Assembly: GCA_913776195.1 (NCBI GenBank)
Contig: CAJYMH010000011.1
Span: 1 to 64,000, forward strand
DNA length: 64,000 nt
Direction: 5' to 3'
Source of the DNA: an uncultured Caulobacter sp.
GTDB taxonomy: Bacteria; Pseudomonadota; Alphaproteobacteria; Caulobacterales; Caulobacteraceae
Every line of letters starts with the position of its first letter. The stretch's first letter is position 1. Positions 8,466-20,563 of the stretch are shown here, one piece after another. The notes below the pieces were generated by a model, which had not been told where the DNA came from, did not search any database, and worked only from the letters and a program-made list of their open reading frames with translations. The position numbers and the translations under genes are program-made.

Positions 8466-9199
8466 CCCGCTGCGGCCGCGCCGATGTAGCCGAGGTTGGC
8501 GGCGCGCAGCACCGCCTGCGACCTGCCGCCGACGCCCAGCTTTCCCGCCGCATTGGTGATGTGGAAACGCACCGTGGGGGTGGAGATACGGACGATGGTT
8601 CCGATCTCCACGTCCGTCTTGCCGGCGGCCGCCCATTTCAGACACTGAATTTCGCGCCTGGTCAGTCGGGCCGGCTCCGGCCGGATGCTGCGGCGGACGT
8701 CCTGATAGGCGCCGGTCAGCTTCAGGGCCGTGGCGTGGAAAAGCCCGGCCTTGGCGTCGAACACCGACTTCACATCCACGTCCGGGTCGGGCGAGGCCCA
8801 GACGATGGCGCCGATCACGCCGCGCGGATGATAGGCCGGGGCGATGATCGCCGCGCCGACGCCGAAGGTGTCCGGCGTCTCCACCCGGCTGAAGGTCTCT
8901 ATCCACGGCGCGGGTCGCCAGGAGCCGAAGCGGCGGTCGTGATAGTAGAAGGGCTCGGCGCTGAACCGCGCGGCGTGGACAAACGGCGACCGCAGGGCGA
9001 AGCTCCGATCGCGCCAGTATTCTAGGGCTGGATCCACCCACCGGAAAACGGTCTCGGCCAGCGGGCGTCCATCCAGGCCGACCATCGGCTCGGGGCTGCC
9101 GATATCGGCGCTGGCGGCGATGTAGGGCAGGCCCGTCTCCGCCCCCAGGCGCGCGGCGTCCCGCGCCAGGTACTCGACCAGCTCCAGCCCCGTCGTCAC
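8462..9199 (-). CDS. LuxR-family transcriptional regulator (autoinducer-domain-like plus GerE HTH)
   Basis: 245 residues from a GTG start preceded by GGGGCGGA. Residues ~10-170 resemble the autoinducer-binding domain (EYWRDRSFALRSPFV, FGSWRPAPWIE); residues ~178-240 are a LuxR/GerE helix-turn-helix (LTRREIQCLKWAAAGKTDVE, then TPTVRFHITNAAGKLG). The DP motif whose Asp contacts the homoserine-lactone amide in LuxR/TraR reads SP here, and no luxI-type gene is in the window, so this is probably a 'solo' sensing another ligand. It is divergent from the TonB receptor gene with a 129-bp shared upstream region, so it probably controls that receptor and the catabolic genes beyond it. Confidence 0.85.
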   Translation of the reverse strand: MTTGLELVEYLARDAARLGAETGLPYIAASADIGSPEPMVGLDGRPLAETVFRWVDPALEYWRDRSFALRSPFVHAARFSAEPFYYHDRRFGSWRPAPWIETFSRVETPDTFGVGAAIIAPAYHPRGVIGAIVWASPDPDVDVKSVFDAKAGLFHATALKLTGAYQDVRRSIRPEPARLTRREIQCLKWAAAGKTDVEIGTIVRISTPTVRFHITNAAGKLGVGGRSQAVLRAANLGYIGAAAAG

Positions 9200-9328
9200 G
9201 CATCCGCCCCTATCATTTTCGACAGCTTGTTACGCCTCAACCCCTTCCGCAAGCTCCGGTGGAACTCGGGACCATGAAGTCCGGGTCGGATGAGCCGCGC
9301 GTCAGCCGCGGCCGGAGGGAGAACGGGA

Positions 9329-11656
9329 ATGAGGCTTTGGCTTCGGACGGCGTCCAGCGCCGTCCTTGCGACCCTGTGCGCCGGCGGCTCCGCCTTGGCG
9401 CAGGACAACAACACCCTGGATCAGGTGATCGTCACCGCGACCAAGAGCACGGCGACCCTGCAGGAGGTGCCGCTTTCGATCACGGCCGTGAAGGGCGAAA
9501 CCTTGCAGGCCCAGGGGGTGACCCGCTTCCAGGACCTCACCGGGACCATCCCAAACTTCACGGTCTCACAGAGCCCGATCTCCGATGTCATCTCGATGCG
9601 CGGCATCAACTCCGACCTGCAGGCGGCGGGCGAGCAGGCGGTGGCGACCTTCGTCGACGGCGTCTATCGCGGACGGGGCGTGCAGTCGCGTTTCGCCTTC
9701 CTCGACATGGGCTCGCTGGAGGTGGTGCGCGGGCCGCAGGGGACTCTGTTCGGCAAGAACACGGTCGGCGGCGCCCTGAACATCAACTCCGCCCGACCGT
9801 TGGCGATCTTCGACGGCTCGATCTCGGCCGGCTACGAGTTCGAGCAGGGCGAGACCGAAGTGCTCGGCTTCATCACCGGCCCGGTCTCCGACGGCGTGCG
9901 GGTGCGCGCCGGCTTCCAGTACAATCAGATGAAGGATGGCTGGGTCGACAACAGCTACTACGACGAGGCGCAGCCCCGATACACCAACTGGGCCGGCCGC
10001 CTGTCGGCCGAGGCGGACCTGTCGGAGGACGCCAAGCTCTATGTCCGCTACGACCACAGCGACTTCGATACCAAGGGCAACCCGATCGAGATCATCCATC
10101 TCGGCGGAGCACTGGCGCCGCTGCTGTCCAGCCTGGGCGTCGATGGGAACATCGACGGCAGGGCGCGTCAGGGCAACAGCTCGGCCTTCCTCGATCTCGG
10201 CTCGGCCTTCGTCATGGACGGCGGCACGGATGAGCTGATGGCCCGCCTCGACTGGCGCACGCCCATCGGCGACTGGACCACCATCGCGGCCTATTCCGGC
10301 TACGACTTCCTGCGCGCCTTCGACGCCGACCTGGGTCCGCTCGACGTGCTGCAGGTCAAGCAGGAAGAGAAGTACGAGCAGTACAGCCTGGAGAGCCGGA
10401 TCAGCTTCGCGGCGATCGGCAAGGTGCGGCCGCTGGCCGGCGTCTATCTGCAGAAGTCGCAGCTCGACAACGACGGCTGGACCTACGCCAACACGGCGCC
10501 CCTGGGCGTGCCGTTCCCGCCGCTGAGCCGTTTCGGCCGCTTCCAGCAGGAGAGCAAACTGTGGGCGATCTTCGGTCAGGCGACCATCGACCTGACCGAC
10601 AAGCTCGAGGCTACCGGCGGCCTGCGCTACGCGTCTGAAAAGAAGGATGCGCTTCAGGAAATCACCCTGACCAACGCGGTGACCGGCGGCGCCTTGCCGG
10701 CGCCGGTGCTGGCGGCTCTCGCCAATGCGGTGCTGGAAGCGACGCCTCACGTTCTGCGGCCCAGCAGCAAGGAGAACGACACCTCCTGGTCGGCGAACCT
10801 GCGCTGGAAGCCGACGGACGAGGCCAGCTTCTATGTCAGTGCGGCGCACAGCACCCTGGGCGGCGGCTTCAACGCCGCCTACTTCGGCACCGGCGGCGCG
10901 CGGCCCGGCGAGACGGCGGATCAGTACCAGCAGCGCATGCTGCGCGAGATCGCCTACCTGCCGGAAAAGGCCACCTCCTACGAAGCCGGCGCCAAGCTGC
11001 GCTTCGGCGGCCGGGCGGAGCTGAACGGCGCGATCTTCCATGTGAAGTACGACGACATCCAGACGTCGCAGTTCACGGGCGGCACCTCCTATGTCGTCGG
11101 CAACGCGGCGGCGGCCAAGGCCTGGGGCATCGAGCTGGATGGCCGCTTGCGTCCGGCGGACGAACTGACCCTGACCGCGGCCCTCGGCTACATCGACTTC
11201 GAGTACACCGACTACAAGAACGCCGGTTGCACCGTGGCTCAGATTGCTAGCGGCGGGTTCGCCAACGGCGCCCTGTGCTCGGCCGCCGGGGTCAACGACC
11301 TGACCGGCCGCACCAACCAGATCACCCCGGAGTGGACGATCAGCTTCGGCGTGCGCTGGGTGAAGCCCATCGGCAACTACGAGCTGACGGTCGACGGCCA
11401 GGCCAACTATGTCGACGACTTCTACGGCGCCCAGGATCTCGATCCCCGGACCCTGCAGAAGGCGACGACCAAGGTGAACTTGCTGGTCGGCGTCGGCCCC
11501 TCCGACCGTGACTGGTCGCTGGACCTGGTCATGCGCAACCTGACCAACGAGCACACCTTCCAGACCGCCAACGACGTGCCGCTGGCGACGGGGTCGTACT
11601 TCGCCACCATTGAGCGTCCGCGCTCCGTCGCGTTGCGTCTGCGGGTGAACTTCTAG
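9329..11656 (+). CDS. TonB-dependent outer-membrane receptor
   Basis: 775 residues. The start chosen is the ATG at 9329: it has a strong site (GGAGGGAGAA) and opens directly into a signal peptide (MRLWLRTASSAVLATLCAGG, cleavage after SALA). The mature protein starts with a TonB-box-like segment (LDQVIVTATKS), then the plug domain (VPLSITAVKG, SMRGINSDL, VEVVRGPQGTLFGKNTVGG) and a barrel ending RSVALRLRVNF with terminal Phe. It imports a ligand across the outer membrane using TonB energy. Its neighbours (LuxR-type regulator, SDR, acyl-CoA dehydrogenase, acyl-CoA ligase) suggest a hydrophobic acid, fatty acid or terpenoid/steroid-like substrate rather than a siderophore. Ligand is inferred only. 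Confidence 0.92.
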   Translation: MRLWLRTASSAVLATLCAGGSALAQDNNTLDQVIVTATKSTATLQEVPLSITAVKGETLQAQGVTRFQDLTGTIPNFTVSQSPISDVISMRGINSDLQAAGEQAVATFVDGVYRGRGVQSRFAFLDMGSLEVVRGPQGTLFGKNTVGGALNINSARPLAIFDGSISAGYEFEQGETEVLGFITGPVSDGVRVRAGFQYNQMKDGWVDNSYYDEAQPRYTNWAGRLSAEADLSEDAKLYVRYDHSDFDTKGNPIEIIHLGGALAPLLSSLGVDGNIDGRARQGNSSAFLDLGSAFVMDGGTDELMARLDWRTPIGDWTTIAAYSGYDFLRAFDADLGPLDVLQVKQEEKYEQYSLESRISFAAIGKVRPLAGVYLQKSQLDNDGWTYANTAPLGVPFPPLSRFGRFQQESKLWAIFGQATIDLTDKLEATGGLRYASEKKDALQEITLTNAVTGGALPAPVLAALANAVLEATPHVLRPSSKENDTSWSANLRWKPTDEASFYVSAAHSTLGGGFNAAYFGTGGARPGETADQYQQRMLREIAYLPEKATSYEAGAKLRFGGRAELNGAIFHVKYDDIQTSQFTGGTSYVVGNAAAAKAWGIELDGRLRPADELTLTAALGYIDFEYTDYKNAGCTVAQIASGGFANGALCSAAGVNDLTGRTNQITPEWTISFGVRWVKPIGNYELTVDGQANYVDDFYGAQDLDPRTLQKATTKVNLLVGVGPSDRDWSLDLVMRNLTNEHTFQTANDVPLATGSYFATIERPRSVALRLRVNF

Positions 11657-11680
11657 TCCTTCCCGCCTCGGGAAACCTCG

Positions 11681-11713
11681 CGCCGACGCCGGTTCGCCGG
11701 TGTCGGCGTTCTT
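11681..11713 (+). terminator. Terminator-like hairpin after the TonB receptor gene
   Basis: A 12-bp stem with one G-T pair (11681-11692 with 11697-11708) closed by a TTCG tetraloop is followed by TTCTTCC. It lies 25 nt after the receptor stop and 25 nt before the acyl-CoA dehydrogenase start. It could reduce read-through and so set a lower level for the downstream enzymes. The T tract is short, so it may be only partly efficient. Confidence 0.65.
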
Positions 11714-11737
11714 CCTCCGGATCGTTTGGAGTGTTGC

Positions 11738-12937
11738 TTGAATCTAGATCTCGACCCGGAGGACCTGGCGTTTCGTGACGAGGTGCGTGCGTTCATCGAC
11801 AAGGCGCTGACGCCCGAGCTTCGGGAGGTCGGGCGACGCGCCACCAGCGTTTTCACCGAGAAGCGCCACAGCATCCCATGGCAGCGGATCCTGCACGCCA
11901 GGGGCTGGGTCGCCCCGTCCTGGCCGGTCGAGTACGGAGGCCCGGGCTGGAACGAAATGCGGCGCTACATCTTCGCCGCCGAATGCGCCCGCGCCGGCGC
12001 GCCGAACCTTGCGCCCATGGGACTGAAAATGGTCGGGCCGGTGATCATGAAGTTCGGCACGCCCGAGCAGAAGGCGCACTACCTGCCGCGCATCCTGTCG
12101 GGCGAGGATTACTGGTGTCAGGGCTATTCGGAGCCGGGGGCGGGGTCGGACCTGGCGTCCCTGCAGATGAGGGCCGTCACCGACGGCGACGACTACGTCC
12201 TCAACGGCTCAAAGATCTGGACCACCCACGCCCAGTGGGCGACCCACATGTTCTGCCTCGTCCGCACCTCGACCGAGGGTAAGCCGCAAGCGGGGATCAC
12301 CTTCTTGCTGCTGCCCATGGATCTGCCGGGGATCACGGTCGAGCCGATCATCACCCTGGCCGGCGAGCACGAGGTCAATCAGGTCTTCTTCGACAATGTC
12401 CGTGTCGCCAAGTCCGGCCGTATCGGTGACGAGAACCAGGGCTGGACCGTAGCCAAGCACCTGCTGGAGTTCGAGCGGGGCGGTGGGGCCTCGCCCGGCC
12501 TGCGCGCATCCGTCGAACGCCTGCGTGAAGTGGCGCGCCTGGAACTGTCCGACGGGGAGCGGCTGAGTGACGATCCGCGCTTCCGCATGCGGCTTGTGGA
12601 CGCCGAGATCGCGGTTCAGGCCGTAGAGGTGTCGGAGCATCGGGTGCTTAGCGCCCTGTCGGCGGGCAAGAATCCCGGGGCGGTGTCGTCCCTGCTCAAG
12701 ACCCAGGGAACCGAGGCCCTGCAGCGTCTGGACGAGATCGGAATCGAGGCGGCGGCGCACTATGCGGCGGTCGCCCAGTCGGTTGACGTGGGGGCAGGTC
12801 GCAATTTTCCGTTGATCGGACCCGAACACCTGTTGGCCTTGACGGCCCGCTACCTGAATAATCGCGCAGCGTCGATCTATGGCGGCTCCAATGAAATCCA
12901 GCGCGACATCGTCGCCAAGCTGGTTCTGGGCCTGTAG
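11738..12937 (+). CDS. Acyl-CoA dehydrogenase family protein
   Basis: 399 residues from a TTG at 11738 with GGAG 6 nt upstream, giving an N-terminus MNLDLDPEDLAFRDEVRAF usual for the family; a TTG at 11726 is possible. The FAD/acyl-CoA signatures are present: YSEPGAGSDLAS (~130), WTTHAQWATHMF, and near the C-terminus YGGSNEIQRDIVAKL. The position corresponding to the catalytic Glu of medium-chain enzymes (YEGT) is Gly here; a Glu in LLEFERGGG is a possible alternative base, as in isovaleryl- and long-chain-type enzymes. It would introduce an alpha-beta double bond into an acyl-CoA, passing electrons to ETF. The acyl-CoA synthetase gene follows after 18 nt, so the two are an operon. Substrate unknown. 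Confidence 0.9.
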   Translation: MNLDLDPEDLAFRDEVRAFIDKALTPELREVGRRATSVFTEKRHSIPWQRILHARGWVAPSWPVEYGGPGWNEMRRYIFAAECARAGAPNLAPMGLKMVGPVIMKFGTPEQKAHYLPRILSGEDYWCQGYSEPGAGSDLASLQMRAVTDGDDYVLNGSKIWTTHAQWATHMFCLVRTSTEGKPQAGITFLLLPMDLPGITVEPIITLAGEHEVNQVFFDNVRVAKSGRIGDENQGWTVAKHLLEFERGGGASPGLRASVERLREVARLELSDGERLSDDPRFRMRLVDAEIAVQAVEVSEHRVLSALSAGKNPGAVSSLLKTQGTEALQRLDEIGIEAAAHYAAVAQSVDVGAGRNFPLIGPEHLLALTARYLNNRAASIYGGSNEIQRDIVAKLVLGL

Positions 12938-12955
12938 GCGCAGGGAGAGAAACAA

Positions 12956-14548
<1,593 letters not shown>

Positions 14549-14734
14549 ACCGTAGAAGTGGTGCTTTTCCACAGCTCGATACCCGGGGTTGGGGAACCGG
14601 GGCTTCCGCCGAACGTTGGGCGCTGATCGGGGGTGCTTGGGCGGGACGCGCCTTTCCATAGGAGCTTGGCTCCGGGGTGTTGACGCCGTCCATGCGGCCT
14701 CGAGCGCGAATGCGTTTTTCGAGGAAGCTGAACC

Positions 14735-17700
14735 ATGCTTGCAGCAGCGGCCGAACGGCAATCCGGCCTGGACGTTCATCAACTTCTTGCTGCACTTCGT
14801 GCGTTTCGCCGAGGCGACTTCTCCGTCCGCCTGCCCGGCGATCTGACGGGTGTCGATGGCGAGTTGGCGGAGGCGTTCAACGACGTCGTCGATCTCAACG
14901 ATCGGATGAGCAAAGAGTTCGAGCGGCTCGGCGACGTGGTTGGCAAGCAGGGCAAGATCAATCATCGCGCCGCGCTGTCCGGCGCCACCGGCTCTTGGGC
15001 CGCCAGTGTCGAGGCGGTGAACAGTCTGATCACCGACATGGTGCACCCCACCGCCGAAATGGCCCGCGTGATCGGCGCCACCGCCAAGGGCGACCTTTCT
15101 CAAACCATGGACCTGGAGAACGAGGACCGCCCCCTGCGTGGCGAGTTCCTGCGCATCGGCCGGGTCGTGAACACCATGGTGGGGCAGCTGGGCTCCTTCG
15201 CTTCGGAAGTGACGCGCGTGGCCCGCGAAGTCGGCACCGAAGGCAAGCTGGGTGGTCAGGCCCAAGTGAAAGGCGTGGCCGGCACCTGGAAGGACCTGAC
15301 CGACAATGTGAACTTCATGGCCGCCAACCTGACCGGCCAGGTGCGGAACATCGCCGAGGTGACCACCGCCGTCGCCAATGGCGATCTTTCGCGCAAGATC
15401 ACCGTGGACGTGAAGGGGGAGGTGCTCGAGCTGAAGAACACCATCAACACCATGGTGGACCAGCTGAACTCCTTCGCCTCTGAAGTAACCCGCGTGGCCC
15501 GCGAAGTCGGCACGGAAGGCAAGCTCGGCGGCCAGGCCAACGTGCGCGGCGTGGCCGGCACCTGGAAGGACCTGACCGACAATGTGAACCTGATGGCCGC
15601 CAATCTGACGGGGCAGGTGCGGAACATCGCCGAGGTGACGACCGCCGTCGCCAAGGGCGACCTGTCCAAGAAGATCACCGTGGATGTGAAGGGCGAGATC
15701 CTGGAGCTGAAATCCACCATCAACGTCATGGTGGACCAGCTGAACGGCTTCGCCTCGGAAGTGACGCGTGTGGCCCGCGAAGTGGGCACGGAAGGCAAGC
15801 TCGGCGGTCAGGCCCGCGTGGAAGGCGTGGCCGGCACCTGGAAGGACCTGACCGACAACGTGAATCTGATGGCCGCCAACCTGACCGGTCAGGTGCGGAA
15901 TATCGCCGAGGTGACGACCGCCGTCGCCAAGGGCGACCTGTCCAAGAAAATCACCGTGGACGTGAAGGGGGAGATCCTTGAGCTGAAATCCACCATCAAC
16001 GTCATGGTGGACCAGCTGAACGGCTTCGCCTCGGAAGTGACGCGCGTGGCCCGCGAAGTCGGCACCGAGGGCAAGCTGGGCGGTCAGGCGCAGGTGGAGG
16101 GCGTGGCCGGCACCTGGAAGGATCTCACCGACAACGTGAACTTCATGGCCGAGAACCTCACCGGCCAGGTGCGGAACATCGCCGAGGTGACCACCGCCGT
16201 CGCCATGGGCGATCTGTCCAAGAAGATCACCGTGGACGTGAAGGGCGAGATTCTGGAGCTGAAGAACACCATCAACACCATGGTGGACCAGCTGAACGGC
16301 TTCTCGTCGGAAGTGACCCGCGTGGCCCGCGAAGTGGGCACCGAAGGCAAGCTTGGCGGCCAGGCGCAGGTGAAGGGGGTCGCCGGCACCTGGAAGGACC
16401 TCACCGACAACGTGAACTTCATGGCCGCCAACCTGACGGGGCAGGTGCGGAACATCGCGGAAGTGACGACCGCCGTGGCCAACGGCGACCTTTCCAAGAA
16501 GATCACCGTGGACGTGAAGGGCGAGATCCTGGAGCTGAAGAACACCATCAACACCATGGTGGACCAACTGAACGGCTTCTCGTCGGAAGTGACGCGCGTG
16601 GCCCGCGAAGTGGGCACCGAGGGCAAGCTGGGCGGTCAGGCCCAGGTGAAGGGGGTCGCCGGCACCTGGAAGGACCTCACCGACAATGTGAACTTCATGG
16701 CCGCCAACCTGACCGGCCAGGTGCGGAATATCGCTGAGGTGACGACCGCCGTCGCCAACGGCGACCTTTCCAAGAAGATCACCGTGGACGTGAAGGGGGA
16801 GATCCTCGAGCTGAAATCCACCATCAACGTCATGGTGGACCAGCTGAATTCCTTCTCATCGGAAGTCACCCGCGTGGCGCGGGAAGTGGGCACCGAAGGC
16901 AAGCTGGGCGGTCAGGCCAATGTGCGCGGCGTGGCCGGCACCTGGAAGGAACTGACGGACAATGTGAACCTGATGGCCGGCAACCTGACCGGCCAGGTGC
17001 GGAATATCGCCGATGTGACCACCGCTGTGGCGCGCGGCGACCTGTCCAAGAAGATCACCGTGGACGTGACGGGGGAGATCCTCGAGCTGAAATCCACCAT
17101 CAACGTCATGGTGGACCAGCTGAACGGCTTCGCCTCGGAAGTGACGCGCGTGGCGCGGGAAGTGGGCACCGAAGGCAAGCTGGGCGGCCAGGCGCAGGTG
17201 CCCGGCGTGGCCGGCACCTGGAAGGACCTCACCGACAACGTGAACATGATGGCGGCCAACCTCACTGGCCAGGTGCGGAACATCGCCGACGTGGTGACCG
17301 CCGTGGCCCAGGGCGATCTGAAGCGTAAGCTGACCCTGGACGCCAAGGGCGAGATCGCCTCCTTGGCCGACACCATCAACGGCATGATCGAGACCCTCGC
17401 CACCTTCGCCGACCAGGTGACCAACGTGGCCCGCGAAGTGGGTTCGGAAGGGAAGCTGGGCGGCCAGGCGCGGGTGCCGGGCGCCGCGGGCCTGTGGCGG
17501 GACCTGACCGACAACGTCAACGAACTGGCCGCCAACCTGACCACCCAGGTCCGCGCCATCGCCGAGGTGTCCACCGCCGTGACCAAGGGCGACCTGACGC
17601 GGTCGATCACCGTCGAGGCGTCTGGGGAAGTCGCGGCCCTGAAGGACAACATCAACGAGATGATCCGCAATCTGAAGGATCAGACGTTGAAGAACACCGA

Positions 17701-20560
17701 GCAGGATTGGCTGAAGACCAATCTGGCCCGGTTCAGCCGCATGCTGCAGGGCGAGCGCGACCTGTCCACCGTGTCGAACCTGGTGCTGTCCGAACTGGCG
17801 CCGCTGATCAACGCTCAGCACGGCCTGTTCTACGTCTCGGATCATGACGAGAACGGAGAGGAGGTGCTGACCTTGGCGGCCAGCTACGCCTTCAATCCCA
17901 AGAAGCCGCCGGCGGCGCAACTGCGTCCCCGGGAAGGGTTGATCGGCCAGTGCGCGGTGGAGAAGGAGCGCATCGTCCTCACCAACGTGCCCAAGAACTA
18001 CCTGCAGGTCAGCTCCGGCCTGGGCGCGTCCTCGCCGCACAACATCGTCGTCCTGCCGGCCCTGTTCGAAGGCGAGCTGAAGGCGGTGATCGAACTGGCG
18101 ACCCTGGGCGAGTTCAACGAGACTCAGCAGGCCTTCCTCGATCAGCTGATGGAGTCGGTCGGCATCGTGCTCAGCACCATCGCCGCCAACATGCGGACCG
18201 AGGGCTTGCTGGCTCAGTCGCAGTTGCTGACCGGCGAACTGCAGGCGCAGCAGGAAGAGTTGAAGAAGACCAACGACCGCCTTGAGCAGCAGGCCGCGTC
18301 CCTGCGTCAGTCCGAGGAGCTGCTGCGCAGCAAGCAGGACGAACTTCAGCAGACCAACGCCGAGCTGGAGGACAAAGCGATCCTGCTATCCGCCCAGAAC
18401 AAGCAGGTGGAGGCCAAGAATCACGAGGTGGAGCAGGCCAAGATGGCCCTGGAGGAGAAGGCCGAGCAGTTGGCCCTGACCTCCAAGTACAAGTCGGAGT
18501 TCCTGGCCAATATGAGCCACGAACTGCGCACGCCGCTGAACAGCCTGCTGATCCTGTCGAAGATGCTGAGCGAGAACGCGCAGGGCAACCTGAGCGACAA
18601 ACAGGTGGAGTTCGCCAAGAACATCCACGACGCCGGCACCGATCTGCTGGGCCTGATCAATGACATCCTCGACCTGTCGAAGATCGAATCCGGCACCGTC
18701 ACCCTGGACATCGGCGAGATGTCGTTCGCCAGCCTGCGCGACCAGATGGACCGCACCTTCGCCCAGATCGCCCAGGGCAAAAAGCTGGACTTCAACATCG
18801 ACGTCGACCCCGCCCTGCCGCGTTCGATGTACACCGACGACAAGCGTCTGCTGCAGGTGATCAAGAACCTGCTGTCCAACGCGTTCAAGTTCACCGAGGT
18901 CGGCTCCGTGAAGCTTAAGGTTGCGCGGGCCGCCGGCGGTTGGGCGTCCGGCAACGACCACCTGAACACGGCGGGCCAGGTCCTAGCCTTCTCGGTCGAG
19001 GACACCGGCATCGGCATCCCGGAAGAGAAGCAGCGGATTATCTTCGAGGCCTTCCAGCAGGCCGACGGCACCACCAGCCGCAAGTACGGCGGCACCGGCT
19101 TGGGCCTGTCGATTAGCCGCGAGATCACGCGCCTGCTGGGCGGTGAGCTGAAAGTCGTTTCGACCCCGGGCGAGGGCAGCACCTTCACCCTGTACCTGCC
19201 CCTGAACTTCAGCCCCGCGGCGCAACCGACGCCGTCGCTGCGGGGCCCTGCGACCTCGCCGCAGCCGTTCCGCCTGTCGACCGCCCAGATGGTCGAATCC
19301 GAGCCGGCCGAGGCGGTGGTGGACGACCGCGAACAGATCGAACCGGGCGATCCGGTGGTGCTGATCGTCGAGGACGATCCGCGCTTCTCCTCGATCCTGC
19401 TGTCCCTGATCCGCGACGTCGGCTTCAAGGGCGTGGTGACGGGCGAGGGCTCGGCCGTGCCGTCGCTGGCGCGGCGCTTCTCGCCCTACGCCATCATGCT
19501 GGACGTGGGCTTGCCGGACATGGACGGCTTGGCCTTGCTGGACCTATTGAAGCGCACCCCGGATACCCGTCACATCCCGGTTCACGTCATCTCCGCCGAC
19601 GATCATGGCGGGCTAGGCCTGTCGATGGGCGCGGTGGGCTTCACGTCGAAGCCCGTGGCGCGCGAGGCGCTCATCTCCTCGTTGGAAGACGTGAAGAAGC
19701 TGGTGGTCCAACAAGCGCAGCCGGTGGTGCTGGTCGGCGGCCCCGCCGAGGGCGAGGCTGTCACGACGCTGGAGCAGGCTTTCAAGGTGGAGCGCTGCGC
19801 GGAGCTGGCCGAGCTGCCGGGCGGCGCCTTCGCCGGCGAGCAGGGCTGTGTGGTCATCGACGTCGGCGGCGGACCCGTCGGGCCGATTATCGATACGCTG
19901 AAGCAACGCCAGGCCCGTCCGGGTGTGGTGGTGCTCTACGCGCCGCAGGAGCTGGAAGCCGAGGACGACCGCCGCTTGCGGCTGGCTGTTTTCTCCGGGC
20001 TGGCGCGTCTGGCCCGCACGCCGGAACAGCTGATCGACCATGTCAGCCTGTTGCTGCACGCGCCGGTCGAGGGACTGTCCGACCCGGCCCGCACCATGCT
20101 GGCCCAGGGGCGGCACGCGGATGCGGTCCTCACCGGCCGAACGGCGGTGGTGATTGACGACGACATCCGCAATATCTTCTCTCTCGCCAGCGCGTTGGAG
20201 GAGTACGGCATCGAGCTGCGCTACGCCGAAAGCGGCCGCGCGGGTCTGGACCTGCTCGACAGCATGCCCGAGGTGGACATGGTGCTGGTGGACATCATGA
20301 TGCCCGACATGGACGGTTACGAGACCATGCGCGAAATTCGTTCGCGGCCGCAGTTCTCGGACCTGCCGGTGATCGCGGTCACCGCCAAGGCCATGAAGGG
20401 CGACCGGCAGAAGTGTATCCAGGCGGGAGCGTCTGATTACGTCTCCAAGCCCGTGGATATCGATCAGCTGATTTCGGTCCTGCGCGTCTCAGTGCAGCGC
20501 GCCGACGCCCAGCGCCTGGCCGGTGAGAAGATCGTCACCCTGATTCCTGCAGCCGGCTGA
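14735..20560 (+). CDS. Soluble poly-HAMP hybrid histidine kinase (HAMP array-GAF-HisKA-HATPase-REC-REC-like-REC)
   Basis: 1941 residues; GAGGAAG precedes the ATG. There is no signal peptide or membrane segment. Residues ~50-985 are a poly-HAMP array whose core is nine ~92-residue units (each with [22 protein letters not shown] and TTAVAxGDLSKKI). A GAF domain (~1000-1150) and coiled coil (~1160-1250) follow, then HisKA with His1262 ([11 protein letters not shown]), a HATPase domain (~1365-1490; [24 protein letters not shown]), receiver 1 with Asp1590, a receiver-like segment without the acidic pocket (~1660-1780) and receiver 3 with Asp1853. The layout resembles fungal group III osmosensing kinases (Nik1/Os-1). 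It heads a five-gene operon; the next gene starts 3 nt after its stop. The input signal is unknown. Confidence 0.93.
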   Translation: MLAAAAERQSGLDVHQLLAALRAFRRGDFSVRLPGDLTGVDGELAEAFNDVVDLNDRMSKEFERLGDVVGKQGKINHRAALSGATGSWAASVEAVNSLITDMVHPTAEMARVIGATAKGDLSQTMDLENEDRPLRGEFLRIGRVVNTMVGQLGSFASEVTRVAREVGTEGKLGGQAQVKGVAGTWKDLTDNVNFMAANLTGQVRNIAEVTTAVANGDLSRKITVDVKGEVLELKNTINTMVDQLNSFASEVTRVAREVGTEGKLGGQANVRGVAGTWKDLTDNVNLMAANLTGQVRNIAEVTTAVAKGDLSKKITVDVKGEILELKSTINVMVDQLNGFASEVTRVAREVGTEGKLGGQARVEGVAGTWKDLTDNVNLMAANLTGQVRNIAEVTTAVAKGDLSKKITVDVKGEILELKSTINVMVDQLNGFASEVTRVAREVGTEGKLGGQAQVEGVAGTWKDLTDNVNFMAENLTGQVRNIAEVTTAVAMGDLSKKITVDVKGEILELKNTINTMVDQLNGFSSEVTRVAREVGTEGKLGGQAQVKGVAGTWKDLTDNVNFMAANLTGQVRNIAEVTTAVANGDLSKKITVDVKGEILELKNTINTMVDQLNGFSSEVTRVAREVGTEGKLGGQAQVKGVAGTWKDLTDNVNFMAANLTGQVRNIAEVTTAVANGDLSKKITVDVKGEILELKSTINVMVDQLNSFSSEVTRVAREVGTEGKLGGQANVRGVAGTWKELTDNVNLMAGNLTGQVRNIADVTTAVARGDLSKKITVDVTGEILELKSTINVMVDQLNGFASEVTRVAREVGTEGKLGGQAQVPGVAGTWKDLTDNVNMMAANLTGQVRNIADVVTAVAQGDLKRKLTLDAKGEIASLADTINGMIETLATFADQVTNVAREVGSEGKLGGQARVPGAAGLWRDLTDNVNELAANLTTQVRAIAEVSTAVTKGDLTRSITVEASGEVAALKDNINEMIRNLKDQTLKNTEQDWLKTNLARFSRMLQGERDLSTVSNLVLSELAPLINAQHGLFYVSDHDENGEEVLTLAASYAFNPKKPPAAQLRPREGLIGQCAVEKERIVLTNVPKNYLQVSSGLGASSPHNIVVLPALFEGELKAVIELATLGEFNETQQAFLDQLMESVGIVLSTIAANMRTEGLLAQSQLLTGELQAQQEELKKTNDRLEQQAASLRQSEELLRSKQDELQQTNAELEDKAILLSAQNKQVEAKNHEVEQAKMALEEKAEQLALTSKYKSEFLANMSHELRTPLNSLLILSKMLSENAQGNLSDKQVEFAKNIHDAGTDLLGLINDILDLSKIESGTVTLDIGEMSFASLRDQMDRTFAQIAQGKKLDFNIDVDPALPRSMYTDDKRLLQVIKNLLSNAFKFTEVGSVKLKVARAAGGWASGNDHLNTAGQVLAFSVEDTGIGIPEEKQRIIFEAFQQADGTTSRKYGGTGLGLSISREITRLLGGELKVVSTPGEGSTFTLYLPLNFSPAAQPTPSLRGPATSPQPFRLSTAQMVESEPAEAVVDDREQIEPGDPVVLIVEDDPRFSSILLSLIRDVGFKGVVTGEGSAVPSLARRFSPYAIMLDVGLPDMDGLALLDLLKRTPDTRHIPVHVISADDHGGLGLSMGAVGFTSKPVAREALISSLEDVKKLVVQQAQPVVLVGGPAEGEAVTTLEQAFKVERCAELAELPGGAFAGEQGCVVIDVGGGPVGPIIDTLKQRQARPGVVVLYAPQELEAEDDRRLRLAVFSGLARLARTPEQLIDHVSLLLHAPVEGLSDPARTMLAQGRHADAVLTGRTAVVIDDDIRNIFSLASALEEYGIELRYAESGRAGLDLLDSMPEVDMVLVDIMMPDMDGYETMREIRSRPQFSDLPVIAVTAKAMKGDRQKCIQAGASDYVSKPVDIDQLISVLRVSVQRADAQRLAGEKIVTLIPAAG
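15229..17712 (+). repeat. Nine tandem 276-nt units encoding paired HAMP modules
   Basis: The segment coding for [12 protein letters not shown] starts at 15229 and recurs every 276 nt (15505, 15781, 16057, 16333, 16609, 16885, 17161, 17437) without a single insertion or deletion. Central copies are very similar at the DNA level, including synonymous positions; the last copy ([16 protein letters not shown]) is the most divergent. Such arrays are prone to unequal recombination, so copy number may differ between strains. Confidence 0.93.
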
Positions 20561-20563
20561 TCG

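Noticed and set aside
8210..9025. Plus-strand 271-codon frame over the SDR end and the LuxR-type gene
   Set aside because: Arg/Gly-rich antisense shadow of two genes with clear motifs.
14578..14605. CCCGG/CCGGG hairpin between the ligase gene and the HAMP kinase gene
   Set aside because: Only 5 bp of stem with a 10-nt loop and no T tract; not convincing as a terminator.
15229..17712. CRISPR-like periodic repeat
   Set aside because: The 276-nt repeats are coding, in frame and without spacers; they encode HAMP modules.
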